A stretch of DNA of 64,000 bases from Brucella pseudintermedia (GTDB lineage: Bacteria; Pseudomonadota; Alphaproteobacteria; Rhizobiales; Rhizobiaceae). Location of the stretch: NCBI RefSeq assembly GCF_042697365.1, contig NZ_CP137604.1; one strand, 5' to 3'. The position numbers and the translations under genes are program-made. Below, piece after piece: positions 1 to 8,845 of this stretch (position 1 is its first letter; every line of letters begins with the position of its first letter). Below the pieces are notes generated by a model, which made no database searches, was not told the origin of the DNA, and was given only the letters and a program-made list of their open reading frames with translations.

Positions 1-662
1 AGCCCCACTTTCGGAGCAAGCTTGTCCAGAAAGCCGAGCAGGTTGACGTCGGTAGCAGCTAGGGCGTTGTAATCAGCAAGCTTCAGGTTGAGAGAGGTTC
101 CCAGAAGGTCATTCAGCACGCTCTGGTCGGTGTTCAGGCTCAACAATCGCGAACCGATCGAAAATGCCGCTTCCGCCTTCGTCGCGGCCATGCCGGTTGC
201 GCCAAGCGCGGGCCGGTCGATGAAGGACTGGCCGAAATAGAGATTGCCGGGGCGTGCCAGCCGGACACGAACCGCGTCCGGGTTTGCACCGCCCGCCACG
301 AAACGGTTTTCCACCGCACGGTTCTTGTCGGGAAGATAATTGCCCTTCTCCACCCAGACCCGCGTTTTGTCGTCGGTCTTTCCATTGACGACTGACGGGT
401 CGTAGCTGCCGCTCATCAGCACCGGATCGACGCCGTTTGCCCGCAATTGCCGCAGCACCGCATCATCGGCCTGCGAAAGAGAGGAAGCACCGGCGACGGC
501 TGCAAGATCGGCCATGTTCTGCAACTGGCGCCGCTCCAGAAACAGCGAACTCGTGTCCACGCAAAATGCAGCCACCGCCAAAAACAGCGGAGAGACCAGC
601 GCCGCCATCGTCGCCAGATTGCCCCCCCGCGCCCGCAGGAAACGCGATACAAAACCCCGCAT
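1..662 (-). CDS. TadG-like pilus assembly protein, 3' part cut by window edge
   Basis: The frame is open from an ATG at 662 to the window edge, giving about 220 residues of N-terminal sequence. Residues about 13-35 form a hydrophobic segment (ending in FLAVAAFCVDTSSLFLERRQ) typical of the TadE/TadG N-terminal membrane anchor. It is followed by QNMADLAAVAGASS, which resembles the 'QnaADaAALAGA' signature of TadG-like proteins. TadG proteins are secreted or membrane-anchored pilus accessory proteins. The gene starts 21 bases after the stop of the TadE-like gene upstream, so the two are probably one transcript. The C-terminal half, where a von Willebrand-like region is often found, lies outside the window. 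The family call is from the N-terminus only. Confidence 0.72.
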   Translation of the reverse strand, partial: MRGFVSRFLRARGGNLATMAALVSPLFLAVAAFCVDTSSLFLERRQLQNMADLAAVAGASSLSQADDAVLRQLRANGVDPVLMSGSYDPSVVNGKTDDKTRVWVEKGNYLPDKNRAVENRFVAGGANPDAVRVRLARPGNLYFGQSFIDRPALGATGMAATKAEAAFSIGSRLLSLNTDQSVLNDLLGTSLNLKLADYNALAATDVNLLGFLDKLAPKVG

Positions 663-683
663 GACTTATCCCCCCAACCCGTC

Positions 684-1169
684 TCAGATTCCGCCGAGCC
701 TGATTGTCGATGCCCTTGTAATGGTCGTGTCCGGAAGCGGCAGGCCCGTCATCAGGTTCCAGATCGGCAGGTTTTCCGCATCGTACTGGATCGTCACGGT
801 GAACTGGTTCGGGTCCGACTGGGCATTGTCCACACTCACCTGCATCTTTTCAGGATCGATCAGCGAATATTTCGCCGCGTTTTTCCGGATATAGCTGGTC
901 GCCAGCGCGAGCCGCTCCGGCGGATCGATGCCGGCCAATGCCGTCCGCGTTGCATCAGCCGCAAGCTGCTGCACGGCGTTCGCCACGCCCAGATAGAGGC
1001 CGAATGCAATCATGCCCATCAATATCAGAAGAAAAACCGGCGCCAATATTGCAAACTCGACTGCCGCCGTACCGCTTTTATTTCGATTTAAAAAGAACAA
1101 TAACGGTATTCTTCGAAACCTGTTCGTTACGAATGAAAACCTTCTCCGCCCCATAATAAGGTAAGCCAT
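684..1169 (-). CDS. TadE-like pilus assembly protein
   Basis: This is a 161-residue protein. After a basic N-terminus comes SGTAAVEFAILAPVFLLILM, the classic TadE/TadG membrane anchor with the conserved Glu (E in AAVEFA). It is followed by the NAVQQLAADATRTALAG region common to TadE proteins. The rest is a short periplasmic domain ending in RLGGI. TadE is a pseudopilin-like protein of the Flp/Tad pilus or an accessory of it. The start at 1169 is chosen because GGGAGG lies six bases upstream; a longer frame to 1226 has no ribosome site. TadG follows 21 bases later. The main tad genes are not in the window. Confidence 0.8.
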   Translation of the reverse strand: MAYLIMGRRRFSFVTNRFRRIPLLFFLNRNKSGTAAVEFAILAPVFLLILMGMIAFGLYLGVANAVQQLAADATRTALAGIDPPERLALATSYIRKNAAKYSLIDPEKMQVSVDNAQSDPNQFTVTIQYDAENLPIWNLMTGLPLPDTTITRASTIRLGGI

Positions 1170-1636
1170 TTGCCCTCCCGTCCAAGAGCATTGAAACCTT
1201 ATTCCCATGCCATTTCCAAGCAACATGCATCATGCATGCGCCGACCATCCGCCTTTGCGGACAGATCACGTTCCGAATTTCTATTTCTACTTTCAGATTG
1301 TGCTTTCCCAGCCTAATTTAACCGGTAGATAATTTACGAACACTTAATTCGACTAATAATATGTATTCACCCAATAAAACTGAAAAGAATAACCGCAAGT
1401 TGTATCTTCAAGACGGTTTTTCTTCACTTCATCACTTGCAACAGAGGCAATTGCCGACGGTGCGCGCGAACCGCCAGCCATTGTGACAACGGCAATTATT
1501 GCATGACAAATAATTAAGATGAAATCCTGAGCGGGGAAGCATAGATATCCGGATGCAACGTGCCATCCAAGCGCGCCCTGTCCCGCTTTGGTTGCATGGG
1601 GCAAAAATTTATGCGGGACACAGTGATGAACTTCCA
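1170..1636. other. Intergenic region between divergent tadE and macA
   Basis: This is about 470 bases, AT-rich for the window, especially 1300-1400. It must hold the promoters of the minus-strand tadE-tadG pair and of the plus-strand macA-macB pair. I see no convincing open frame, repeat or terminator in it. The macA frame is open upstream to 1553, but that extension (rich in Arg/His/Pro) does not look like protein. Confidence 0.5.
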
Positions 1637-2902
1637 ATGGCAGGCGGTTCTAAAAGTATTGAGGGCTTGACGGTGCTTACATCTTCCGATTCGTCCAGAA
1701 CCCGGCAGCGCAAGGCACGCCGCTGGTGGCTTTGGCTTCCGGTCGCGGCAATCGCGGCGGGCGCGGGCTGGTATTTTTACGGCTCGGGCGAAGCGGGCGG
1801 CCAGAAGACCAACTATCTCGCCGAAACGGTCACGCGCGGCGACATCGAAAACGCCATCACCGCCGTCGGCACGCTGAGCGCCCTGCGCAGCATCAATGTC
1901 GGCGCGCAGGTTTCTGGCCAGCTGAAAAGCGTGAAGGTCGAGGTGGGCGATCAGGTCAAGCAGGGCCAGTTGATCGCGGAAATCGACCCGTCTCCCTTCG
2001 AGAAGAAAGTGGAAATCGCCAGCGCCCAGCTCGATAATCTCAAGGCGCAGCTTTTGAGCAAACAGGCGCAGCTCACGCTGAAAAAGGCCAATGCGGCGCG
2101 CCAGCGCTCGCTTCTGGCCACGCGCGGCGTATCGCAGTCCACCGTCGATCAGGCCGATGCGGACCTCGCCATGGCCGATGCCGACGTAAAGGCGCTCGGC
2201 GCGCAGATCCGCCAGCAGGAGGCCCAGCTTGCCAGCGACAAGGTCGATCTCGGCTACACCAAGATTTACAGCCCCATGGAAGGCACGGTCGTCGATCAGG
2301 CCGCCAAGGAGGGCGAAACGCTGAATGCCGTGCAGAGCGCGCCGACCATCGTCACCGTGGCCGATCTCAAGGTGATGACCGTGGAAGCGCAGGTTTCGGA
2401 GGCGGATATCGGCAGGCTGAAGCCCGGAATGCCGGTCTATTTCACCTTGCTCGGCCAGCCGGAAAAGCGTTTCACCGGCACGCTGCGTCAGATCAAGCCG
2501 ACGCCCGCCACCGAGAACAATGTCGTTCTCTATTATGCCCTGTTCGACGTTCCGAACCCGACCGGCGAACTGATGATCAATATGAGCACACAGGTCTATT
2601 TCATTCTCGACGAGGCAAAGGACGTGCTGATCGTCCCCTCCTCGGCGCTGAACTACAAGCGGGCCGACCAGAACCAAAAAGACCAGAACCGGAGAGGCAA
2701 GCCGCAGATTTCGGTGAAGGTCGTAAGCGACAATGGCGCGGTCACCGAACGCGAGGTTCAGATCGGCGTGCGCAATCGCGTGCAGACCGAGGTCAAAAGC
2801 GGCCTTGAGGAAGGCGACAAGGTCATCGTCACCAGCGCTTCCAGCGGTGCCGAAGCCGCCGCAGGGCAGCGCGGCCGCAGGCCCGGCATGCGCCTGTTCT
2901 GA
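1637..2902 (+). CDS. macA: MacA-like periplasmic adaptor (HlyD family)
   Basis: This is the membrane fusion protein of a tripartite ABC efflux system. It links an inner-membrane MacB to an outer-membrane TolC-type channel and carries drugs, peptides or siderophores outward. The 421 residues hold a short cytoplasmic head, one membrane helix (around WWLWLPVAAIAAGAGWYF), a barrel-sandwich lipoyl half (VGAQVSGQLKSVKVEVGDQV), a coiled-coil hairpin, the second lipoyl half (YSPMEGTVVDQAAKEGETL) and beta-barrel domains. The ATG at 1637 is chosen because it lies just before the charged head; an upstream ATG at 1553 is in frame. The stop overlaps the macB start (TGATG), so the two are translationally coupled. 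The substrate cannot be told from sequence. Confidence 0.85.
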   Translation: MAGGSKSIEGLTVLTSSDSSRTRQRKARRWWLWLPVAAIAAGAGWYFYGSGEAGGQKTNYLAETVTRGDIENAITAVGTLSALRSINVGAQVSGQLKSVKVEVGDQVKQGQLIAEIDPSPFEKKVEIASAQLDNLKAQLLSKQAQLTLKKANAARQRSLLATRGVSQSTVDQADADLAMADADVKALGAQIRQQEAQLASDKVDLGYTKIYSPMEGTVVDQAAKEGETLNAVQSAPTIVTVADLKVMTVEAQVSEADIGRLKPGMPVYFTLLGQPEKRFTGTLRQIKPTPATENNVVLYYALFDVPNPTGELMINMSTQVYFILDEAKDVLIVPSSALNYKRADQNQKDQNRRGKPQISVKVVSDNGAVTEREVQIGVRNRVQTEVKSGLEEGDKVIVTSASSGAEAAAGQRGRRPGMRLF

Positions 2903-4872
2903 TGAGCCGCCCCATGACCGACAATCTCAAGTCCGGCACGCCGCTCATAAGACTGGATGATATCCGCAAGACCTATCACAATGGCGATCTCGCCGTTGAG
3001 GTGCTGCACGGCATCACGCTCGACATTCAGGCTGGCGAATTCGTCGCGATCATGGGCGCGTCCGGCTCCGGCAAATCGACGCTGATGAACATTCTGGGCT
3101 GTCTCGACAGCCCGAGCGGCGGGCAATATCTGCTCGATGGCGAGGACGTGTCGACACTGGATGCCGATGCGCTTGCAGCATTGCGCCGCCGCACTTTCGG
3201 CTTCGTCTTCCAGAGCTACAACCTCATCTCGACCTCGACGGCTCAGGAAAACGTCGAGGTTCCGGCAATTTATGCGGGCCTGCCCGCATCGGAACGCCAT
3301 GCGCGCGCCGCCGAACTGCTCAACCAGCTGAAGCTTGGCGATCGCCTGGACCATCGCCCCAACCAGCTTTCCGGCGGCCAGCAGCAGCGCGTTTCCATCG
3401 CCCGCGCGCTCATGAATGGCGGGCGCATCATCCTTGCCGATGAACCGACCGGCGCGCTCGACAGCCAGAGCGGCGAGGACGTGATGGAACTTTTGCGCTC
3501 CATGCACCAGCAGGGCCATACCGTCATTGTCATCACCCACGCCCGCGAGGTGGCCGAACGCGCCGACCGGCTGATCGAAATCCGCGACGGGCAGATTCTT
3601 TCCGACACTGTAAAGCGGGCCATACCCGATACGCAGGCTCCTCTCCGCCTCCGCCAGACGCTTGACGGCAGTTCCGCCCGCATCGCCGATGTTTCGGAAG
3701 CGGTGAAGATGGCTATGCGCGCGCTGAAGGCTAATATCTTCCGCACCATCCTCACCTTGCTCGGCATCATCATCGGCGTCAGCTCGGTGGTGACGATGCT
3801 CGCCATCGGCACCGGCGCGCAAAACTCGATTCTCGACCGCATAAATGCCATGGGCACCGATCTCATTCTGGTGCGTCCATCCATGGCCGGTTTCCGTGGA
3901 ACAGGCTCGATAGCGACGCTGGTTCCCGAAGACGCCACCGCAATTCTGGAACTGCCGAACATCAAGACCGCCGTGCCGGAAGTCACCGGCACGGTGACGC
4001 TGCGGCGCGGCAATGTCGATTACCAGTCGCAGGCAAACGGCACCGTTCCCGCCTTTTCCGAAGCCAAGTCGTGGAAGGTGGCGACCGGCGATTTCATCAG
4101 CCAGAGCGATATGGACAATTATGCGCCTGTCGCAGTACTCGGCAAAACCGTCGTCAACACCCTGTTCCCGGACGGCAGCAACCCGATCGGCCAGTATATC
4201 CTGATCCAGAAAATTCCGTTTCAGGTGATCGGGACGTTGGAGCCGAAGGGCGCAGGCTTTGGCGGTTCGGATCAGGACGATGTGGTTGTCGTGCCGCTTT
4301 CGACCGGCAATCTGCGGCTGTTCGGCCAGAAATATGTGCGCACCATCACCGTACAGGTCAAGGATTCGGACCTCATCAACACAACGCAGGAACAGATTCA
4401 GGACCTGCTCGACCAGCGCCACAAGAAACAGGACACGATGATAACCAACATGTCCTCCATCCGCGAGGACGCGACGGCGATGGGCAACACGATGACGCTC
4501 TTCCTGGGGTCCGTGGCGGCAATCTCGCTTCTGGTCGGCGGCATCGGCGTGATGAACATCATGCTGGTAAGCGTGACCGAGCGCACCCGCGAGATCGGCG
4601 TGCGCATGGCGACAGGCGCAAGGCGGCGCGATATATTGCTGCAATTCATCACCGAGGCGCTGACCGTTTCGGCCATTGGCGGTGCCTTCGGCGTCGTGAT
4701 CGGGCTCGGCGCTGCGGCCATCGCGGGCTGGGCCGGTCTTTCGGTCGGCTATAGCGTCGGGCCGGTCATGCTGGCCTTCGCCTGCGCTTTCGCCACCGGC
4801 CTGATCTTCGGCTTCCTGCCGGCGCGCAAGGCTTCCCGCCTGCTCCCCGCTGTGGCACTGTCGTCGGAATAG
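2902..4872 (+). CDS. macB: MacB-like ABC transporter, ATPase-permease fusion
   Basis: This is the inner-membrane ATPase/permease partner of MacA. The 656 residues start with an ATPase domain: Walker A GASGSGKST, signature LSGGQQQRVSIARAL, Walker B ILADEPTGALD and an H-loop in VIVITHAREV. Next come one membrane helix (FRTILTLLGIIIGVSSVVTM), a large MacB periplasmic domain, and three C-terminal helices with the FtsX-type ERTREIGVRMATGARRRDI loop. Length and domain order match MacB (about 650 residues). The start codon overlaps the macA stop by one base; a second ATG four codons in is possible. A TolC partner is not in the window, as is usual when one channel serves several pumps. Confidence 0.92.
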   Translation: MSRPMTDNLKSGTPLIRLDDIRKTYHNGDLAVEVLHGITLDIQAGEFVAIMGASGSGKSTLMNILGCLDSPSGGQYLLDGEDVSTLDADALAALRRRTFGFVFQSYNLISTSTAQENVEVPAIYAGLPASERHARAAELLNQLKLGDRLDHRPNQLSGGQQQRVSIARALMNGGRIILADEPTGALDSQSGEDVMELLRSMHQQGHTVIVITHAREVAERADRLIEIRDGQILSDTVKRAIPDTQAPLRLRQTLDGSSARIADVSEAVKMAMRALKANIFRTILTLLGIIIGVSSVVTMLAIGTGAQNSILDRINAMGTDLILVRPSMAGFRGTGSIATLVPEDATAILELPNIKTAVPEVTGTVTLRRGNVDYQSQANGTVPAFSEAKSWKVATGDFISQSDMDNYAPVAVLGKTVVNTLFPDGSNPIGQYILIQKIPFQVIGTLEPKGAGFGGSDQDDVVVVPLSTGNLRLFGQKYVRTITVQVKDSDLINTTQEQIQDLLDQRHKKQDTMITNMSSIREDATAMGNTMTLFLGSVAAISLLVGGIGVMNIMLVSVTERTREIGVRMATGARRRDILLQFITEALTVSAIGGAFGVVIGLGAAAIAGWAGLSVGYSVGPVMLAFACAFATGLIFGFLPARKASRLLPAVALSSE

Positions 4873-4900
4873 AGTATTTTCGAGCCAAGGCTGTGCGCTG

Positions 4901-5671
4901 ATGATTCTTCCCAAGCGGGCCCTGTTCGCTGCCGTCCTGATGTTTGCCGCGATTGCTGCCCTGACGCAGCCGGGCCGCGCTGAAAGCCGCAACCGCGAAA
5001 CCTATGAAAACACGGACTATATCATCTGCGAGGCAAAGGCGGATGGCTTGCACCTGTTCTGGAAGAATGCGGATGGCGAGCCCTATCGCAATTTTTCAAA
5101 ACTGGCCGATGCTGCCGCGAGCCGGGGCAAAACCCTGCTTTTCGCGCTCAATGCCGGAATGTATCAGCCTGATTTCGCGCCAATGGGCCTTTATGTCGAA
5201 GATGGCCGCGAGCTTCGCCCCGCAAGCAAGGCCACACCGCCGCGCGGTTCCGGCCCTGTGCCGAACTTCTACAAGAAGCCGAACGGCATCTTCTATGTCG
5301 GCGACAAGGGCGCTGGAATCCTGCCGACAGACCGTTTCATGAAACAGGGAATGAAGCCGCGACTGGCAACCCAGTCCGGCCCGATGCTGGTCATCGGCAA
5401 TCGGATCAATCCGATTTTTATCCTTGGCTCAACCGACAGGACGCGACGCGGCGGCGTCGGCGTTTGTGACGGTGGCGCGATCCGCTTCGCGGTCTGCGAG
5501 GATGCGGTCAATTTCCACGACTTCGCAAAACTGTTTCGAGACCATCTTGAATGCCCGAACGCGCTGTTTCTGGATGGCGGCGGCGGCGCAGGCATTTACG
5601 TCCCGGCACTGGAGCGAAACGATATATCCTGGCATGGAGGTTATGGCCCGATGTTCGGATTTGTGGAGTAA
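4901..5671 (+). CDS. Exported phosphodiester glycosidase domain protein (DUF2233)
   Basis: This is a 256-residue protein with an N-terminal signal peptide (hydrophobic residues 8-21, cleavage probably after GRA at 28). The body carries the phosphodiester-glycosidase (NAGPA/DUF2233) pattern: LFALNAGMY, PNGIFYVGDKG, ATQSGPMLVIGNRI, RRGGVGVCDGG and ALFLDGGGGAGIYVP. Members include the mammalian uncovering enzyme and many bacterial periplasmic proteins; the true bacterial substrates are mostly unknown. It lies 28 bases after macB and may be read with it. A clear hairpin terminator follows the stop. The family call is firm, the substrate is not. Confidence 0.82.
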   Translation: MILPKRALFAAVLMFAAIAALTQPGRAESRNRETYENTDYIICEAKADGLHLFWKNADGEPYRNFSKLADAAASRGKTLLFALNAGMYQPDFAPMGLYVEDGRELRPASKATPPRGSGPVPNFYKKPNGIFYVGDKGAGILPTDRFMKQGMKPRLATQSGPMLVIGNRINPIFILGSTDRTRRGGVGVCDGGAIRFAVCEDAVNFHDFAKLFRDHLECPNALFLDGGGGAGIYVPALERNDISWHGGYGPMFGFVE

Positions 5672-5684
5672 TCGCTGACAACGA

Positions 5685-5710
5685 AAAGGCCGGCTTCGGG
5701 ACCGGCCTTT
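5685..5710. terminator. Bidirectional hairpin terminator
   Basis: A perfect 9-bp stem, AAAGGCCGG / CCGGCCTTT, with an 8-base loop, sits between the convergent glycosidase gene and tonB. A- and T-rich arms allow it to work in both directions. Confidence 0.8.
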
Positions 5711-5722
5711 CAAATCGTATTC

Positions 5723-6694
5723 CTACTTGAACAGCAGCGGCAAGGTGATCGGCATACGCGCCTTGGCAATGGCTGCTGGCGGAGCAGGCACCGGCGAAGC
5801 CCGACGTGCCGCTTCCAGTGCAAGCTGGTCCACATCTGGATTGCCCGACGAACCGGCCAGACGAGCCGAAAGCACATTGCCCGAAGGATCAATCACGAAA
5901 GTAACCTGAACAAGTCCCTTGGCATTCCGCGATTTGCGCTGCAGGAAACGCACATTGCGCGCCATATGGGACTGGAGTTTCGATGTCCATTTGGCGGAAC
6001 TGACACCGGCGGATGCAGAGTTTTCGCCTCTGCGATTGGCTGCGGCTCGCGCGCCGTTGTCAGCATCCATTCGCGGTGCAGCGGCCTGACGGGTTTCGGG
6101 CGCTTTTTCAGCCTTCTTTGGCTTGGGCTTTTCGGTCTTGGGCTGCTTCGGCTTTTCCGGCTTTGGCTTCTCGACCTTTTTTGGTTCCGGCTTCGGCTCC
6201 GGCTTGGGTTCTGGTTTCACTTCCGGCTTTTCAACCGGCAGCGGAACAGCAACTTCGGGCTTTTCGGCCTCGACCACATCGGGAACCACTTCTTCCGGTT
6301 CCTGAACGGCCTGTGGTTCTGGCGCTGGTTCGGGCGGCGTTACCTCTCTCGGTTCGGGCGGTGTCGGCTCCTCCTGCTGGGGTTCCGGTTGCGGGGCGGG
6401 TTCCGCCTGTTCCTGCGGCGCTTCAGCCGTTTCCGGCTGGGCTTCCTCGGCAACCTGCTCTTCCATCGGCGCTTCCGGCTCCGGCGCAAGTTCCACCACC
6501 ATGGCGGCAACCTGCGTGCCGTCTGGCTGGTCTTCCTCCTGTGCCATGTGGATGGCATAGGCACCGGCGGCATGAACGGTCAGAACAAGAATGCCCGCGC
6601 CGAGCCAGCGCCCCGCATCATGCCAGAAGGAATGATGGTGAACGTCGGCTGAAGCCACCTTTATCGGGGGATGCTCGGGCGGGAGTGCATTCAT
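5723..6694 (-). CDS. tonB: TonB energy-transducing protein
   Basis: TonB carries proton-motive energy from ExbB/ExbD to outer-membrane receptors for iron chelates and similar cargo. The 323 residues show a short cytoplasmic N-terminus, one membrane anchor (WLGAGILVLTVHAAGAYAIH), a very long Pro/Glu/Lys-rich spacer at about 65-200 with EPKPEPKPEP repeats, and a C-terminal TonB domain (RKSRNAKGLVQVTFVIDPSG, then DVDQLALEAARRASPVP). The gene starts inside the exbD stop (4-base overlap), so exbB-exbD-tonB is an operon on the minus strand. The C-terminus matches the TonB-family pattern used for receptor contact. TolA also has a Pro/Lys-rich spacer, but the exbB/exbD context supports TonB. Confidence 0.88.
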   Translation of the reverse strand: MNALPPEHPPIKVASADVHHHSFWHDAGRWLGAGILVLTVHAAGAYAIHMAQEEDQPDGTQVAAMVVELAPEPEAPMEEQVAEEAQPETAEAPQEQAEPAPQPEPQQEEPTPPEPREVTPPEPAPEPQAVQEPEEVVPDVVEAEKPEVAVPLPVEKPEVKPEPKPEPKPEPKKVEKPKPEKPKQPKTEKPKPKKAEKAPETRQAAAPRMDADNGARAAANRRGENSASAGVSSAKWTSKLQSHMARNVRFLQRKSRNAKGLVQVTFVIDPSGNVLSARLAGSSGNPDVDQLALEAARRASPVPAPPAAIAKARMPITLPLLFK

Positions 6695-7203
6695 TGCGCG
6701 GCTCCCTGCGGTGCCGGTGTGGGGGTGGGAGATGTGGAAGATGCGGGGGCCGCAGCCGCCGGAGCGGTCCCGGTGGCGTTTGCGCCGACGGTTTCAAGCC
6801 CCACCAGCGCGATCTTCAGATAGCCCGCTTCACGCAGGAGATTCATCACCCGCATCAGCTCGCCATAGCCGACATTCTTGTCGGCACGCAGGAAGATGCG
6901 CGCTTCCTTGTTCTTCTCCGACAGGACGTCCAGCGCCCCGCCGAGGCGCTCGCGGTCCACCACATCGTTGCCGACGCTGACGCTGAGATCTTCCTTCAGC
7001 GTCACATAAAGCGGCTTGTCGGGACGCGGCGCGGGCGCTGCCGTCGATGCAGGCAGGTCCACCTTCACGTCAACCGTCGCCAGCGGGGCCGCCACCATGA
7101 AAATGATGAGCAGAACCAGCATGACGTCGATGAACGGTGTCACATTGATCTCGTGATTGAGCTCGAGATCGTCTCCGCCGCCTTCGCGAACTTTACCAGC
7201 CAT
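6691..7203 (-). CDS. exbD: ExbD biopolymer transport protein
   Basis: This is the proton-channel subunit of the TonB motor, 170 residues. The single membrane helix holds the ion-path aspartate: NVTPFIDVMLVLLIIFMV, with Asp26. A periplasmic domain follows (LPASTAAPAPRPDKPLYVTL, then RIFLRADKNVGYGELMRVMN). The C-terminal 25 residues are an Ala/Pro/Thr tail that is not part of the family core. It overlaps tonB by four bases and starts five bases after the exbB stop. The same family gives TolR at 43959-44411, so the two paralogues are told apart by their neighbours. Confidence 0.92.
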   Translation of the reverse strand: MAGKVREGGGDDLELNHEINVTPFIDVMLVLLIIFMVAAPLATVDVKVDLPASTAAPAPRPDKPLYVTLKEDLSVSVGNDVVDRERLGGALDVLSEKNKEARIFLRADKNVGYGELMRVMNLLREAGYLKIALVGLETVGANATGTAPAAAAPASSTSPTPTPAPQGAAQ

Positions 7204-7208
7204 GGCGC

Positions 7209-8174
7209 CTACTCCGCTGCGTGCAGCGTCCCTTCACGCACACCCGCCGTTCTGAAGTCGAGGTCGCGGCTGACAAGGCGCTCGACGCCTGCCGAAGCAT
7301 CGGCCAGCAGCGCACGGTAGCCGGTGATGGAACGGGCGAACACGTTATAGATCACCACGGCGGGAATAGCCGCGACGAGGCCGATAGCCGTTGCAAGCAG
7401 GGCCTCGGCAATACCCGGAGCCACGACAGCGAGGTTGGTCGTCTGGGCCTGGCTGATATTGATGAACGAGTTCATGATGCCCCAGACCGTCCCGAACAGG
7501 CCGACAAACGGCGCGACCGAACCGATGGTGGCAAGAATGCCGGTACCTTTGGACAGGCGGCGTCCCGCCTTGGCTTCGATGCGCGACAGGCGCGAGGAAA
7601 CGCGTTCCTTGAGGCCCTCGCCGCCCGCGCGGGCAAGCGCCGGGCCGGAAAGCCGGACTTCATCTTCCGCGGCGCGGACCAGAACCGCACCCGGTCCCTT
7701 GGCATCTTCCAGCGCACGGGCGGCTTCGGCAAGCGTCGCCGAATGGCCGATGATTTTCAATGCCTTGCGGGCACGGCTGCGCGCTCCGGCCAGTTCGAGC
7801 GACTTGGCGACCCAGACCGTCCAGGTGGCAAGCGAAGCCAGCGCCAGACCGATCATAACCGCTTTCACCACCCAGTCTGCCGCCATGAACATGCCCCATG
7901 GCGACAGGTCATGCGGAAGGATCAAGCCATTTTCGCTTTCGACTGGCGCCGCGGCAGGCGCAGCCGTCTGGGTCTGGACCAGTTCAGGTGAAGGCGACGC
8001 AGCCGGGGCGGCGGCAGGAGCCGGATTAGCCGGGGCGGGACTGGAAGGCGCTTCCACGGCAGGGGCCGCCGGGGCATTCGTTGAAGGGTTCTCCTGCGCC
8101 AAAGCAGAAGCCGCACCCAGCAAGCCGATGACCATAGCCGCAGCCATGAAGCCTTTTCGCCAGAAACCAGTCAT
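7209..8174 (-). CDS. exbB: ExbB biopolymer transport protein with signal peptide and linker
   Basis: This is the membrane scaffold of the TonB motor, 321 residues. The N-terminus has a cleavable signal (GFMAAAMVIGLLGAASALAQ) and an Ala/Pro-rich periplasmic linker of about 70 residues, an arrangement seen in long ExbB proteins of Rhizobiales and Pseudomonas. Three membrane helices follow, with the MotA/TolQ/ExbB signature IGSVAPFVGLFGTVWGIMNS and VVAPGIAEALLATAIGLVAA. The start at 8174 follows an AAAAGGCG site and begins the signal peptide; the longer frame to 8372 has no signal character. It is first in the exbB-exbD-tonB operon. A TGA-N9-TCA element 100 bases upstream hints at iron control. 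Confidence 0.9.
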   Translation of the reverse strand: MTGFWRKGFMAAAMVIGLLGAASALAQENPSTNAPAAPAVEAPSSPAPANPAPAAAPAASPSPELVQTQTAAPAAAPVESENGLILPHDLSPWGMFMAADWVVKAVMIGLALASLATWTVWVAKSLELAGARSRARKALKIIGHSATLAEAARALEDAKGPGAVLVRAAEDEVRLSGPALARAGGEGLKERVSSRLSRIEAKAGRRLSKGTGILATIGSVAPFVGLFGTVWGIMNSFINISQAQTTNLAVVAPGIAEALLATAIGLVAAIPAVVIYNVFARSITGYRALLADASAGVERLVSRDLDFRTAGVREGTLHAAE

Positions 8175-8272
8175 TTTGTTCGCCTTTTGATTGTTCAAAT
8201 CCGCGCGCACATGACCAAACTCATGCAGGCCGTCGCGCCGCCTGTTGGGCTTCTTCTTAACTCCCAATAATA

Positions 8273-8287
8273 TGATGACGCAAGTCA
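8273..8287. promoter_or_regulatory. Possible RirA (iron-responsive) operator
   Basis: The sequence fits TGA-N9-TCA exactly, the core of the iron-responsive operator bound by the Rhizobiales iron regulator RirA. It lies about 100 bases before the exbB start, in the region that must hold the exbB-exbD-tonB promoter. The motif is short and will occur often by chance, so the placement is the main argument. Confidence 0.35.
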
Positions 8288-8493
8288 TGTTTTGATATTG
8301 AAGGCATTTTCGTCCTGCAAAATTGGGATACGGCAAGATTTTTCGACTCGTGCCTTTTTGCCAGTTGCACATTCACGCCAAATCAGCCCTGATAGGATGA
8401 CCGAAACGCTTCGGGATTGGTTTTAAAAACAAATTCCGGCGCGCGGGAGGGACATGCAGTTCCGCGCGAAGCGGAATTCTGGAGGACATGCCA

Positions 8494-8652
8494 ATGATGC
8501 TCAAGGATATCCAGACGCTTGAACATGCGGCGCGCACCGCCATGGCAGGAAATGACGATCCGCTGCCGGTGCAGCCGCGCTCGCTAAAACCGGCACATGT
8601 CGGCCTGGCTGTCATCATGCTGGCTGGTGCGGCCTATTTATTGCTCGCCTGA
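8494..8652 (+). CDS. Small membrane protein, 52 residues, unknown function
   Basis: This is a short frame with GGAGG eight bases before the ATG at 8494 (an in-frame ATG at 8488 is too close to the ribosome site). The product starts MMLKDIQTLEHAARTAM, runs through a polar linker, and ends in one hydrophobic helix (VGLAVIMLAGAAYLLLA) with no C-terminal tail. That pattern is a tail-anchored or single-pass inner-membrane miniprotein. It is divergent from exbB and upstream of the PRC-barrel gene. I do not recognise a family. Good ribosome site, codon use like the neighbours and a coherent membrane helix support it being real. Confidence 0.6.
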   Translation: MMLKDIQTLEHAARTAMAGNDDPLPVQPRSLKPAHVGLAVIMLAGAAYLLLA

Positions 8653-8845
8653 ATAAGGCAAAATATCAATCAAAGGTTGCTGTCGCCACATTTTTGCCAT
8701 GAAAAAGACGGCAGATTCATAATTTTGACGCTCGAATAACACGGAATTTGAGCGGAACTGAAAGCGTTTCCCCTCGTTTTTTCTCCTGTTGACGGCGAGA
8801 TTGGCTCTCGCCTTCGGTTTGCCTTAATTACCGACAGGAGTTTTC

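Noticed and set aside
2758..4992. A 744-residue open frame on the minus strand opposite macB
   Set aside because: Composition is rich in His, Arg and Gln without domains. It is the mirror of a GC-rich real gene with strong MacB motifs on the plus strand.
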